From Shewanella marinintestina (GTDB lineage Bacteria; Pseudomonadota; Gammaproteobacteria; Enterobacterales; Shewanellaceae), in NCBI RefSeq assembly GCF_023283845.1, contig NZ_JAKILC010000007.1:208156-272155 (forward strand): 64,000 bases of DNA, read 5' to 3'. Within the stretch, counting starts at the first letter, position 1, and every line of letters begins with the position of its first letter. Made by a program: the position numbers and the translations under genes. Positions 1-9,295 of this stretch are shown one piece after another. The notes under the pieces are model-generated. The model searched no databases, was not told where the DNA came from, and was given only the letters and a program-made list of their open reading frames with translations.

Positions 1-570
1 CTCAATGCCGGGGAGTTCAATCTCTGCAGACCCACTGCCAGCACTGAAACACTTGATGCTAGCAAGATTAAAGTGACGTTCAAGTGGACCATGAGATAGG
101 CTGACGTGCTGCAATCTTGAATAGGGCAACGAGGTGCGTTTTTGCCACCAAAAGCCTTTTTGCATAATTAGCTCGTGGTCACAAACTGCATATGCAAGCG
201 ATTTAGCATGTTGATAGCGCACATAGCTCACCAAGCTAATAATGATTAACGCGCCAATGCTAACGGCTAAAATTCTTGTTAGATATAAATCACCAGGCAG
301 AATAATGATGAGTGATGCAACTACTAGCAACAGGCAGCTAAATATCAGGCTTTCTATATTGACTTGAGCGTAGTGATTAGGACTGACAGGCTCGAGTGGC
401 ACTTGATCGAAACTTTGCCATTGGCTTTGATGAACAGGGAGGTGACTAGCAGCTTCAGAATTAGCTGGAGCTAAAGCTTCTGTGGTAATAACGTTGTCAT
501 TATCCTGAAAATTGTCCGTCTGTTTGGCATGCGCTTCATGCTCTAGCTTACTGTCCATGTCACTGCTCAT
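1..570 (-). CDS. Bacterial PH-domain (YdbS-like, DUF304) membrane protein, 3' end outside window
   Basis: The reverse strand is open from an ATG at 570 to the window edge (190 codons), so the C-terminus is missing. The N-terminal 65 residues are polar and low in complexity. Two closely spaced hydrophobic segments follow (about residues 72-106). Then comes a stretch with the pattern LQHVSLSHGPLERHFNLA and later AGSGSAEIELPG, which is the hallmark of the bPH_2/DUF304 domain of YdbS-like proteins. These are membrane proteins of unknown biochemical role, usually paired with a YdbT-like partner. That partner would lie to the left, outside the window. Family call fairly sure; function unknown. Confidence 0.75.
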   Translation of the reverse strand, partial: MSSDMDSKLEHEAHAKQTDNFQDNDNVITTEALAPANSEAASHLPVHQSQWQSFDQVPLEPVSPNHYAQVNIESLIFSCLLLVVASLIIILPGDLYLTRILAVSIGALIIISLVSYVRYQHAKSLAYAVCDHELIMQKGFWWQKRTSLPYSRLQHVSLSHGPLERHFNLASIKCFSAGSGSAEIELPGIE

Positions 571-757
571 GTGTCACCATTCATGTGATTGCTGCTCTTT
601 TGTTCTAATCGACTATATCAGCATGACAGAGGTTTTCGCTATAGCGAGACATATTTGGCAACATATTGTGGTGAATGTGGCACTCAGCTACTTGTTATTT
701 GTGCGCAATCACGTAATTTATCGGCAACTCTTTAAATAATAACAATAGCTAAAAAAT

Positions 758-1054
758 ATGAGCCTCAACTTTACCGAATCTAAACAACAAAAAGCGTTTT
801 TACGAAAGCTATATATTGCTTACTTGATTGACAGTGAAAGGCATAACTTATTATCGCTACATAAGTTAACTAATATGCCGCGTCGAACCTTACAAGATGC
901 TATTGCAGTATTGGGCGATTTAGCTATTGAGTGTGAGTTTATACAAGACGGCGAGCGTAATAATGCCGGTTTCTATCGTATAAACCAGTGGGGAGCCATC
1001 AACCGAGAATGGGTTGAGCTTCACCTTGCTGAGATTGAGCAGCAGCTTAGCTAA
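758..1054 (+). CDS. Small winged-helix-like conserved protein
   Basis: A 98-residue protein with no signal peptide or membrane segment. The middle (LSLHKLTNMPRRTLQDAI, then a beta-hairpin-like ECEFIQDGERNNAGFYRI) looks like a helix-turn-helix followed by a wing, so a DNA-binding role is plausible. I do not recognise a named family. The start ATG lies in an A-rich leader with only a weak ribosome-binding site. It stands alone, divergent from the PH-domain gene, with 356 bp before the next gene. The fold assignment is an inference from sequence pattern only. Confidence 0.6.
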   Translation: MSLNFTESKQQKAFLRKLYIAYLIDSERHNLLSLHKLTNMPRRTLQDAIAVLGDLAIECEFIQDGERNNAGFYRINQWGAINREWVELHLAEIEQQLS

Positions 1055-1410
1055 GTGTTTTTAATTGGCGATACTTGCAGTCGATAAGTGATAACTGTGA
1101 GTTTCGCTAGATTATTCGCATCTATAACGCCAGCGCTCTTGCGCGGGCATCACTTTGGCTGCCAAATGGGCAACCTTAGTGCGTTAGTGAGATCTGAATA
1201 TATAAACTAAGCCTTTCAAATAAGCACTTAGTGCCTCTTTTCCCCAGTAGTCTCGTATCTTGAGCTGTTAATTTATCAAGCTTAGTCAATTGTTTGAGTT
1301 ATTTAACACAAAATTAAGCCTTGCTTATTACACTGCGCGATCTTTTATAATCGATGGCTGATATTAGGCGTCGGTATTTTTAATTTAATGCATATTTATA
1401 GGAGCACGGC
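1055..1410. other. Intergenic region upstream of the sodium channel gene
   Basis: No convincing gene. A TATAAT hexamer at about 1346-1351 could be the -10 element for the channel gene at 1411, but no well-spaced -35 is obvious. The channel start itself has a good Shine-Dalgarno (AGGAG at about 1401-1405). Confidence 0.35.
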
Positions 1411-2235
1411 GTGCTTGCGAATGTTTCTGGCTTACAGTCACAACTAAAAAAAATTGATAATAGTAAGTTTTTTCAAGGCTTCATTATTTTCGTGATTGTG
1501 GTCTCTGCACTATCTATTGGTGCACATACTTACCATTTGCCGAGTTGGATGGAGAGTGGCCTTGCACTGTTAGATATTGGTATTACGGTGTTTTTTGCCA
1601 TTGAAATTGTCATCCGCTTTTTAGCCAGCGATGGTCCCAAGCGATTTTTTAGTAATGGCTGGAACGTATTCGATACCATTATTGTGGTTGGTAGTTTAGT
1701 ACCAGCTGGTGGTTCGGCTATTTTACTTGCCCGTTTACTGCGTATTTTCAGAGTATTACGTCTAGTATCTATGATCCCAGAGCTGCGAATGTTGGTTAAT
1801 GCACTGCTAAAAGCCATCCCTCGCATGGGTTATATTGCATTATTGATGTTTGTGATTTTCTATATTTATGGCGCCATAGGCAGCATGTTCTTCGCTCATG
1901 TGAATGATTTTCTTTGGGGCGATGTGTCAGTAGCTATGCTAACACTGTTTAGGATCTCTACATTCGAGTCATGGACTTCAATCATGTACGAAACCATGGC
2001 GGTATATCCATTAAGTTGGATTTATTATTTGAGCTTTATCTTTTTAACGGCATTTGTATTTTTGAATATGATGGTGGGTGCTGTCCTTGATGTGATGACT
2101 CAAGAAACCGCGGCTATGCGCGGTGAAGAAGAGGCTAAAGCACCTGAAGAACTACCAGCTAGTGCAGCTGATGTCGCAGAGCTAAAAGTGCAGATTGAGG
2201 AACTTAAAGGCCTATTGCTTAATAAAGCCAGCTAA
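1411..2235 (+). CDS. Bacterial voltage-gated sodium channel (BacNav/NaChBac family)
   Basis: A 274-residue, six-helix ion channel subunit that would assemble as a homotetramer in the inner membrane. S1 is about residues 20-38, S2 50-71 and S3 85-97. S4 is 103-122 and carries regularly spaced arginines (R108, R111, R114, R117) in LLARLLRIFRVLRLVSMIP. S5 is 131-158, the pore loop has the filter motif TFESWT (184-189), and S6 is about 201-227. The glutamate in FESW matches the Na+-selective BacNav filter (TLESWS type). The C-terminus is acidic and then forms a short heptad-like helix (VAELKVQIEELKGLLL), as in the tetramerising coiled coil of this family. The start is GTG with AGGAG upstream. Role is probably Na+ entry linked to motility or pH homeostasis, inferred from relatives. 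Confidence 0.9.
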   Translation: MLANVSGLQSQLKKIDNSKFFQGFIIFVIVVSALSIGAHTYHLPSWMESGLALLDIGITVFFAIEIVIRFLASDGPKRFFSNGWNVFDTIIVVGSLVPAGGSAILLARLLRIFRVLRLVSMIPELRMLVNALLKAIPRMGYIALLMFVIFYIYGAIGSMFFAHVNDFLWGDVSVAMLTLFRISTFESWTSIMYETMAVYPLSWIYYLSFIFLTAFVFLNMMVGAVLDVMTQETAAMRGEEEAKAPEELPASAADVAELKVQIEELKGLLLNKAS

Positions 2236-2262
2236 GGCTGCAAAGTCTGATTATCACGGTCA

Positions 2263-2299
2263 TTCATATTTTTTCATAATGTTGGTTTTTTAATTCATA
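2263..2299 (+). promoter_or_regulatory. Candidate TorR boxes upstream of torF
   Basis: TTCATA occurs at 2263-2268 and 2273-2278, separated by exactly four bases (TTCATA-N4-TTCATA). A third TTCATA is at 2294-2299. Starts are 10 and 21 bp apart, so all lie on the same helical face. This agrees with the direct-repeat box known for the TMAO response regulator TorR. It sits about 190 bp before the TorF-like gene and near torR, and a matching pair occurs before torE. Confidence 0.7.
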
Positions 2300-2491
2300 T
2301 TTACTCTCAAGGTTGTTAATAACTTGAGAGTAAGCTCTAACCAAATTTAGATACAAGCTTAGATGAAAACCTAAATTGTAAACTTAGGTGAAACTATAGA
2401 TTAGTATGAGCTGATATTGCTAAGCTTAGCTAAATCTATGAATCGCTTAGGTTGAACATTTAGATTAATAACTTAGATCGAAGATATTGGG

Positions 2492-3238
2492 ATGATGATT
2501 ATGAAATTTACACATGCAATTATGCTTGGTAGCTTAGTTATGGCTGGTATGGGCTCTGCTGTAGCAGCAGATGACAACGAGTTACTAGGTGGCCAAATTA
2601 GCGGTAATGTTAAGTTTGCAACCGACTATGTATTCCGTGGTGAATCTGAAACTATGGACGGTGATGTGCCTGTAGTACAGGGTACACTTGGTTGGGCGAA
2701 TGATGACGGTTGGTACACAGGCGTATTTGCTTCAAACATTAAGTTTGCTGATCCTAACCTTGAAATTGTTACCGCACCTTACATTGGTAAAGCGGGCGCA
2801 TTTGGTGACAGTGGCTTTACTTATGATGTAATGGTGTTTTCATATCTTTATCCAGGTGCATCTTACTCAAACTATACAGAGCTTTGGGTGCGAGTAGCTA
2901 AGCAGTTTGGCCAAGCAAATATTCAATTAGAAGTCACGCCAACATTAGATGATTGGTTTGGTGTTGATGGTTGGCAAGGTGTGAACTACGCGGTTCACCC
3001 GAGCTATGATTTCAATAATGGTGTGAAACTATCTGGTTCATTTGGTTACCAAGACCTTGATGGCGAAGGTGCTGAAGGTTGGACACACTGGAACTTAGGT
3101 GTTGAAGCTAATTATGTTGGTCTAACATTTGACTTGCGTTATCACGGAAGTTCAGTAGATAACACACACTTAGTTTACGGCACCCAAACAGAAATCTTTG
3201 ATGACCGTGTTGTATTTGGTGTTAGCAAGAGCTTCTAA
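2492..3238 (+). CDS. torF: TorF-family outer-membrane porin-like protein
   Basis: A 248-residue secreted protein. After a signal peptide ending AVAA (about residue 26) come alternating aromatic and polar strands, with YVFRGESE near the start and a final phenylalanine (VVFGVSKSF), typical of an outer-membrane beta barrel. It matches the TorF family of putative porins (TIGR02001-like). Known Shewanella members are under TorR control and are thought to help TMAO cross the outer membrane. It lies immediately upstream of torR on the same strand and has TorR-box-like repeats in its leader, supporting that role. ATG codons at 2492, 2495 and 2501 are all possible; 2501 gives the most typical signal peptide. 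Substrate is inferred. Confidence 0.85.
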   Translation: MMIMKFTHAIMLGSLVMAGMGSAVAADDNELLGGQISGNVKFATDYVFRGESETMDGDVPVVQGTLGWANDDGWYTGVFASNIKFADPNLEIVTAPYIGKAGAFGDSGFTYDVMVFSYLYPGASYSNYTELWVRVAKQFGQANIQLEVTPTLDDWFGVDGWQGVNYAVHPSYDFNNGVKLSGSFGYQDLDGEGAEGWTHWNLGVEANYVGLTFDLRYHGSSVDNTHLVYGTQTEIFDDRVVFGVSKSF

Positions 3239-3261
3239 TCTCACCTGTTAGGTCCCCCTTT

Positions 3262-3290
3262 AAAAGCCAGCTTTTTAAGTTGGCTTTTTT
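3262..3290 (+). terminator. Intrinsic terminator after torF
   Basis: AGCCAGCTT pairs with AAGTTGGCT (one G-U) around a T-rich loop and is followed by six Ts. It separates torF from torR, so torR probably has its own promoter. Confidence 0.8.
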
Positions 3291-3475
3291 ACATCTGGCT
3301 TTTATCTATTATCTCTTTGACTTTGTTGCGATTTAATACTTGCGAACGCAACTGCTCGCTTTACGTGCTAACTTGTGTATATTATGTGCCGCATTTACTG
3401 CTAATCACGGCTTGATTATGATTGGTATAAGTAGACACTTTTATAGATAAAAGCGGTTTAGGGTTGAGGTAATAT

Positions 3476-4186
3476 ATGGGCTACCGAGTACTGGTTGTTG
3501 ATGATGAAGCTGTCATCAGAGCTAGATTAAAAGGCTATTTTGAGAAAGAAGGCTATGAAGTGCTTGAAGCTCAAGATGGTGATCAGATGTGGCACGAATT
3601 TGACCGCCAACACATCGATCTAGTCATGCTTGATATTAACTTACCTGGTGTTGATGGTCTAAGCCTTGCGCGCGAGCTGCGTAGTAAAAGTCATGTTGGA
3701 ATTATCTTAGTTACAGGCCGAGATGAAACTATCGATAAGATTGTTGGTCTCGAAATGGGGGCTGATGATTACGTGACTAAACCCTTTGAACTCAGAGAGT
3801 TACTGGTTAGGGTTAAGAACCTATTATGGCGTATGTCATTGGTGAAAAAAGCGGTGGCCGATAGCGCTGAACAAGATGATCCTAATGACAATATCATCGC
3901 TTTTAACGATTACGTGTTAGAGCTTAATAGCCGTCAACTGACGCATCAAGGTGAACAGATCAAGCTAACAAAAGCTGAGTTTGAACTATTAACAGCATTT
4001 TCACTGCATCCACAACAAGTATTATCGCGTGAGCGCTTGATGATGCAAACAAGCCATCGAAATCAAGATGTTAATGACCGTACTATTGATGTCATTATTC
4101 GTCGTCTGCGCAATAAGTTATCTAGTGAGTTGTTTGTTACTGTGCACGGTGAAGGTTATTTGTTTGCCGCTAAGGTCAAAGACTAA
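3476..4186 (+). CDS. torR: TMAO response regulator TorR
   Basis: A 236-residue OmpR/PhoB-type response regulator. The receiver domain (about 1-118) has the acidic pair D9/D10, the phospho-acceptor D53 in MLDINLPG, T82-type switch region in LVTGRDE and the lysine of TKPFE. A winged-helix DNA-binding domain (about 140-232) ends in RTIDVIIRRLRNKL and GEGYLFA. It should receive phosphate from TorS and activate torECAD and torF. The neighbours torT, torS and torECAD make the specific assignment firm. It has GAGG six bases before the ATG. torT lies downstream on the other strand, so the two converge. Confidence 0.93.
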   Translation: MGYRVLVVDDEAVIRARLKGYFEKEGYEVLEAQDGDQMWHEFDRQHIDLVMLDINLPGVDGLSLARELRSKSHVGIILVTGRDETIDKIVGLEMGADDYVTKPFELRELLVRVKNLLWRMSLVKKAVADSAEQDDPNDNIIAFNDYVLELNSRQLTHQGEQIKLTKAEFELLTAFSLHPQQVLSRERLMMQTSHRNQDVNDRTIDVIIRRLRNKLSSELFVTVHGEGYLFAAKVKD

Positions 4187-4264
4187 AGCTTACTCGTTAG
4201 TGCTATTTTTTTAGGTTCTCGCCAATAGGTAGCCTTAAGATGAAAGATTAAGTGATAAGTGCTG

Positions 4265-5326
4265 CTAACTCTCATTAACCCGATAAATAGGGTAGTAATC
4301 CGCGGGGGGTAAACTGGTTTTTAGCACATTTTTATTGATGTGTTCAGGGTATAAGCTTTTAATTTGAGGCCCTATATCGCCAAATGCCTTAGCACCCTCA
4401 AGTTCTCTAACACAAATATCGATAGCCAACTTACCTTGCAAAACAACTTGATCGTCGTTACTAAACGCCACTTTACCGCGATAAATTCCACGTAAAACTG
4501 CAGGCGAAAGATAACTGCTTATGAGTTTTACTTTATCAGTCAGCTGATATTGCCTCAGTATGCTGACCCCCGCCTCAACGGCAACAGCGCTACCCAAAAT
4601 ATAATCTGGCGTTTGCGTATCAAGCAAGGCTTCTAGCTCATCACGATAAAGATTACGGTTGTTATCTGCATGATGCACTGCGCTAATAGTAACATTACTA
4701 CCTTCGACCGTATCGATAAGGCCTTGCTCTACTGAATCGCTGCCTCCCAACTTATCGGGGCCAGTTAGTAAAGCAATTGTGGTTGGTTGTTTAGTTTGTT
4801 GCTTAACGTAATTGCCAGCCGTTACCCCCATTTGATACCAATTAACACCAATCCGAGTGTTGACCTTTTTGTGCTTAAGGCGATTGACTAAAGCGGTAAT
4901 GGGTTTGGTGATAGGCGCTGAGTAATAATCTAAAAGCTTAGGACTGACGCTACCAATAATGATGGCATCAAAGTCTTGCTTCATACAGTTATCAAGCTGT
5001 GTAAGTTGTTTATCTAGACCATAGTAGCCACCAGCTTCAAATAGGGCTAGCTCAATGCCGAGCTGTTTAGATTGTTGCACTAGACCGTAATTAATCCCAG
5101 TCCAATAGGTATCTTTTAGGTGAGGCACCAACACACAAATACGCCAGGTTTGTTGGGCGGACTTGAGCGGCGTAAGGGTTAGTAACTTTGTTTGTTGATG
5201 GGTTTCTGCATAGGGCGTTCTTTGTTCGAGTGACCAAGTTGACGTGTTTGTTTCTGCGCAAACCATAGGGCTTAAAAGGCATAAGCCAAAAACCAGTAAT
5301 AAGCGTTGCTGCAGAACTTTAACCAT
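4265..5326 (-). CDS. torT: Periplasmic TMAO-binding protein TorT
   Basis: A 353-residue periplasmic binding protein of the LacI/RbsB fold. It has a cleavable signal peptide (LLLVFGLCLLSPMVCA, residues about 8-24). The opening sugar-binding-like segment is WRICVLVPHLKDTYWTGINYG and the hinge region includes DAIIIGSVSP and ALLTGPDKLGGSD. TorT binds TMAO in the periplasm and presents it to the sensor domain of TorS. The gene is divergent from torS with a 63 bp spacer and converges on torR, the usual arrangement of this sensory trio. Length is normal for the family. Confidence 0.92.
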   Translation of the reverse strand: MVKVLQQRLLLVFGLCLLSPMVCAETNTSTWSLEQRTPYAETHQQTKLLTLTPLKSAQQTWRICVLVPHLKDTYWTGINYGLVQQSKQLGIELALFEAGGYYGLDKQLTQLDNCMKQDFDAIIIGSVSPKLLDYYSAPITKPITALVNRLKHKKVNTRIGVNWYQMGVTAGNYVKQQTKQPTTIALLTGPDKLGGSDSVEQGLIDTVEGSNVTISAVHHADNNRNLYRDELEALLDTQTPDYILGSAVAVEAGVSILRQYQLTDKVKLISSYLSPAVLRGIYRGKVAFSNDDQVVLQGKLAIDICVRELEGAKAFGDIGPQIKSLYPEHINKNVLKTSLPPADYYPIYRVNES

Positions 5327-5389
5327 GGATAAGGTCTCTATGAATCGAATGAGTAAAGGATTAATATTGTATCAGCTTAACAGATAACA

Positions 5390-8300
5390 GTGAGTGTATT
5401 GTTTTTGCCTAAATCTCCTTTGCCCAAATTAACTTTATCAAGAAAAAGCCTCATTGGCCGACTGATGCTTGCATTTGGTCTACTGGGGTCATTGTTATTG
5501 CTGTTGGTGACGCTAGGAAGCATTAGCTTACGTGGCTTGCAAGAAGCAGATAAATATTTGTATAACCGCGCGCTACCTGCATCAGAGGCTGCGAGTCAGT
5601 TAGCTTTATCAAGCAGCGCTTTAGCCGAAAACGCTAAACAATTAGGACTCACTGAAGATGAATCTCAGCGTCAGTTTGTCGGCCGAAAGCTGTCAATTGA
5701 AAGCGCTACCATGCTGGGTGAGATTAAAATTTTAAAGGCGCTTGAGGTTAATTTCGATTTTAGCCTTGAACAAAGTGCGTCAGAAATCATTGTCGATATC
5801 TCCAAGTTAGGAGAGCAGGTTGGTCGTCGTATTGCTGTCAGTGCCGATCTGCAACAGCAAGGCCGTGCGTTAGTTGATGCAGCCAATAAAAGTACTGAGT
5901 TATTGCTGGCAGAATTAGCCATTGTTGATTCGGGGATCTTATCGAAACTGAGTTTAGCTTACCCTGATGCAGTTGGAGCTGAAAAAACTGCGCAATTACT
6001 CGATACTCTTATCGAACGAGATTTGGATACCCAAGAACGGTTAAATCGCGCCCTAAAAATTGTGCATAATATCGCTTTAATTGGACAGATGTTCCAGTCT
6101 CCAGAGTTGGAGTCTGGAGTTTATTCATTGCTTGGAGATCTTGCGACTCGTTCTCCCCAAGTTCTCTATACCGTTCCTGCGCTAATTGCCGCACCAAAGA
6201 GCACGAAAGCTGGTAACGTAAATCAACAAGATAAGTTTGAAAGGGCGGTTACCAACGTTGAGAGCCGTTACCTATCTTCGCTTACCAGTTTAGCTAATAT
6301 CATCCGAGATCCTAGCCGAACTAAAGCCTTATTAAAGCAATTTAGTGTGTTGCAAAAGCTGCCAGAAAGTATCGCTTTGCAGCAAGAGTATACCCAGTAC
6401 AACCAAGCGCAAGAATTACAACTACAGAAGATTACCGACAAACTCGATGTACTTAATGATGTGGTAGCAACAGCCATGCAGTTTCAACGTCTAGAGGCTG
6501 AAAACGCTAGGCATGAATATTTGAAACAGCTGAGTTGGTCGAAAGCCGGGCTATGGGTAACGGGTTTACTGATGTTTCTAGTCATTTTCGTTGTAGTCTA
6601 TAAAGTCATATATAAAGGCATTGCTTTAAAGCTTGATGCCGCGACTAAGGCGCTAGCTCAATTGAGTTTAGGTAATACAGCGGTAACCATCGATACCCAA
6701 GGTGATGACGAACTAGCTGCGATGGCGAGTGCCATTAAAGCCTTTAAACAAAAGACCGATCATAACCACAAATTACAGGCTGAACTTCGAGAAACCGCAG
6801 CAGAATTATATGAACACAAACAAGCATTAGAAGCCAAAGTTGAAGCGCGAACATTAGAATTAGCCGAAGCAAATATTCAGTTAGATAAAGAGTCTAAAGG
6901 CCACGTTATTGCCCGCGATATGGCCGAGCAAGCTAACCAAGCTAAGTCATTATTCTTAGCGACCATGAGCCATGAGATCCGCACTCCGTTAAACGGTCTT
7001 TTGGGAACGTTAACTTTGCTTGGACACTCAAACCTGCCGCCTGCCCAGCAACAAATGTTAGCGTTATCGCAATACAGCGGCACCCTGCTGCAAACGGTAT
7101 TAAATGACATTTTAGATTTCTCGCGCTTAGAACAACGTAAGCTCGCTAATGAGCCGCGCGCGGTCGATTTAAATGAGCTGCTGGATCAGGTGTTGGCCAT
7201 TATGTTAGCCGGAGCGGGCCTTGCCGGGCTCACTTTGCGCGGTACCCACACTGATTTACCTCAGTGGGTGTTTATTGATGGCCCTAAACTCAGGCAGGTA
7301 TTGCTGAACTTGCTCGGTAATGCGATTAAATTTACTCCCCAAGGTATGGTTGAACTCACCGTTGAAGTTGTCGATAACCAGCTACAATTTAAAGTGCAAG
7401 ATACAGGGGTTGGTATTGATGCCGCAGCAATGAGGAAGCTATTTAAAGCCTACAGTAATGAATCAAGTAAAGGTCGAGATCGTGGTACAGGCCTAGGTTT
7501 AGCGATCAGTAAACAGTTAATCGAGCTAATGAATAGCGATGCCAACAATTATTGCAATAATCAGAGATTAGTCTCTGATATAGCCTTGAGCGATGAAGGA
7601 GTATGGGTCAAAAGTGAAGTCGGCAAGGGCAGCTGTTTTGGTTTTAGTTTGCCACTGGTTATTTGCGATTGCCCAGATATTGAATTACAAACCCAGGCGA
7701 AAACGGTTGCCGCAAAACATGTGTTAGTGATTGAAGACAATAAGATTAATGCCATGGTTGCTCAAGGATTTTTAGCTCACTTAGGGCATAGCTCTGAGCT
7801 GGCTAAAAGCTGTGAAGGGGCGAGGCAAATTTACACAGCAGCCACGGCCAGCCAGTTTGATGCCATTATGCTAGACATTCAGCTAGGTGATGGCTCTGGA
7901 GTTGAGTTATTGGCTGAGTTACAAGCTGTTAATCAACAGGCTGAGCATCAAATTGAAATAGCGGCTTTTACGGCACAGCTACAATCCGATGATATGGAAA
8001 ATTATCAAGCTAGGGGCTTTAACTTGGTATTGATGAAACCCCTCGATATGCAAGCTCTATCGAGCTGGTTGGGTAACGCAGAGCCGTTAGCAGGTAAACA
8101 ACCATCAGCAAGTAACCAGACATCTGTCGATGTAGAGCGATTAGCTAGTGGAAAGTCTTCAGTCAACCAAGACGTGGGGCAAGAGTTATTAGATACATCG
8201 CAATTGGAGCAAGACCTCAACTACCTTGGGCTTGAAACCGTGCAAGAATTAGCTGAGCTGTTTAAACAAACCAGTGAAGTGCACTTTACTGGTTTATTGC

Positions 8301-8509
8301 AGCAAGATGCAGATGTTAAACATATTTTGCACGCGCTAAAGGGGAGTAGTGCCAATATAGGATTAGGCGCATTATCGGCCAAATGCAAACAGTTAGAGCT
8401 AGCAGGATTAACTGCAGATGAGTATCAAACTAATGAACATCAACCACTACAGGCGTTATGGTTACAGTCTCTTGATGCTTTAAGCCAATGGCTTGCTGAG
8501 CAAGTTTAG
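5390..8509 (+). CDS. torS: TMAO hybrid sensor histidine kinase TorS
   Basis: A 1039-residue unorthodox sensor kinase. Domain order: membrane helix (about 25-48); large periplasmic helical sensor domain (to about 380); second membrane helix (about 383-405); HAMP linker; coiled coil; HisKA with H528 in MSHEIRTPLNG; HATPase with N and G boxes (LLGNAIKFTP, DTGVGI, GTGLGLAI); receiver domain with D829 in MLDIQLGDGSG; and a C-terminal Hpt with H981 in HALKGSSANIG. This is the His-Asp-His phosphorelay of TorS, which signals to TorR. The start is GTG at 5390 with a poor ribosome-binding site; an in-frame ATG at 5465 would cut into the first membrane helix. Identity is supported by divergent torT. Confidence 0.93.
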   Translation: MSVLFLPKSPLPKLTLSRKSLIGRLMLAFGLLGSLLLLLVTLGSISLRGLQEADKYLYNRALPASEAASQLALSSSALAENAKQLGLTEDESQRQFVGRKLSIESATMLGEIKILKALEVNFDFSLEQSASEIIVDISKLGEQVGRRIAVSADLQQQGRALVDAANKSTELLLAELAIVDSGILSKLSLAYPDAVGAEKTAQLLDTLIERDLDTQERLNRALKIVHNIALIGQMFQSPELESGVYSLLGDLATRSPQVLYTVPALIAAPKSTKAGNVNQQDKFERAVTNVESRYLSSLTSLANIIRDPSRTKALLKQFSVLQKLPESIALQQEYTQYNQAQELQLQKITDKLDVLNDVVATAMQFQRLEAENARHEYLKQLSWSKAGLWVTGLLMFLVIFVVVYKVIYKGIALKLDAATKALAQLSLGNTAVTIDTQGDDELAAMASAIKAFKQKTDHNHKLQAELRETAAELYEHKQALEAKVEARTLELAEANIQLDKESKGHVIARDMAEQANQAKSLFLATMSHEIRTPLNGLLGTLTLLGHSNLPPAQQQMLALSQYSGTLLQTVLNDILDFSRLEQRKLANEPRAVDLNELLDQVLAIMLAGAGLAGLTLRGTHTDLPQWVFIDGPKLRQVLLNLLGNAIKFTPQGMVELTVEVVDNQLQFKVQDTGVGIDAAAMRKLFKAYSNESSKGRDRGTGLGLAISKQLIELMNSDANNYCNNQRLVSDIALSDEGVWVKSEVGKGSCFGFSLPLVICDCPDIELQTQAKTVAAKHVLVIEDNKINAMVAQGFLAHLGHSSELAKSCEGARQIYTAATASQFDAIMLDIQLGDGSGVELLAELQAVNQQAEHQIEIAAFTAQLQSDDMENYQARGFNLVLMKPLDMQALSSWLGNAEPLAGKQPSASNQTSVDVERLASGKSSVNQDVGQELLDTSQLEQDLNYLGLETVQELAELFKQTSEVHFTGLLQQDADVKHILHALKGSSANIGLGALSAKCKQLELAGLTADEYQTNEHQPLQALWLQSLDALSQWLAEQV

Positions 8510-8584
8510 CCAATACTTTAAACCCGCAAGCAGCTCTTGAATGTCGTCACTGGTATTGACTGCGGGTCTATTTGAGTCGAGAAA

Positions 8585-9127
8585 TTAACAACCTGTATCG
8601 ACTGAACTTATGCTTGGTGTACCAGCTGTTTGCCAATGATAGTTAAAGTAGCAGTTAGTGGCTTTAACTTCGGCGGCAGTCGGTTGAGCGGTATCTAAAA
8701 TGCTTTTAGGTGCACCAGCAACAGCATAACTGCCGTTTTCAACATAGATGCGATAGCGCCAGTCATTAACATCAAGTCCGGCTGCTTTAAATATTTCTGG
8801 CGGTGTTGCATAACCTGCGTTAAAACCCGTTCCGGTTGCTGTAGCAGCCCAAGGTTGATGATTACTACCTGTTATCTCAGAGAAAGTCACCACATCGGTT
8901 AGGCTACTTCCAGAAGTTAGGGTTTTTGATTTAAATAGTGATACCGCTGATTTGACTGACCCTACAGCGCCTTTAATCGCTGCGCTATTAGCGTCAGATT
9001 TTAGGTTAATAAATTTAGGCGCCGCAATGACAGCTAATATGCCTAAAACGATGATCACCACCACAAGTTCAATCAAGGTGAAACCCGCTGTGGCAGAAGA
9101 GTACTTTGGATTGGTAGTCGTTTTCAT
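8585..9127 (-). CDS. Type IV prepilin-like protein (MSHA/GspH-like), orphan
   Basis: A 180-residue pilin-like protein. The class III leader peptide is followed by G/F-TLIELVVVIIVLGILAVIAAPKF, with the conserved glutamate at +5 of the mature chain. A polar globular domain with two C-terminal cysteines (NCYFNYH near 158 and DTGC at the end) could form the usual disulphide. PilD would cleave and methylate it. No pilus assembly genes are nearby; it sits alone between the 3' ends of torS and torD. It could be a minor MSHA pilin or a free-standing pseudopilin. Compare the two prepilins at 39.1-40.3 kb. Confidence 0.8.
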   Translation of the reverse strand: MKTTTNPKYSSATAGFTLIELVVVIIVLGILAVIAAPKFINLKSDANSAAIKGAVGSVKSAVSLFKSKTLTSGSSLTDVVTFSEITGSNHQPWAATATGTGFNAGYATPPEIFKAAGLDVNDWRYRIYVENGSYAVAGAPKSILDTAQPTAAEVKATNCYFNYHWQTAGTPSISSVDTGC

Positions 9128-9225
9128 TATGTCATTTCAACATTCTAAGGATGAGTTAACAATGACACAGAAAAGTAGCAGATAAAAGTCATCAGAAAGG
9201 CCACAACAAGAAAAATCAGCTAAAA

Positions 9226-9263
9226 CAAAAATGCCGACCATGAGTATCATGGTCGGCATTTTA
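9226..9263 (-). terminator. Intrinsic terminator at the end of torECAD
   Basis: ATGCCGACCATGA pairs with TCATGGTCGGCAT, a 13 bp near-perfect stem with A-rich and T-rich flanks on either side, so it could work in both directions. It lies 33 bp after the torD stop codon and also faces the upstream side of the prepilin gene. Confidence 0.85.
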
Positions 9264-9295
9264 AATTGTGCTTTTACTACAACAGCATGGTTAAC

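Noticed and set aside
512..739. 75-codon plus-strand frame at the left edge
   Set aside because: It overlaps the start of the PH-domain gene on the other strand, has low-complexity Cys/Leu composition and no ribosome-binding site.
8520..8580. ACCCGCA...TGCGGGT as a torS terminator
   Set aside because: The loop is over 30 bases and there is no T tract.
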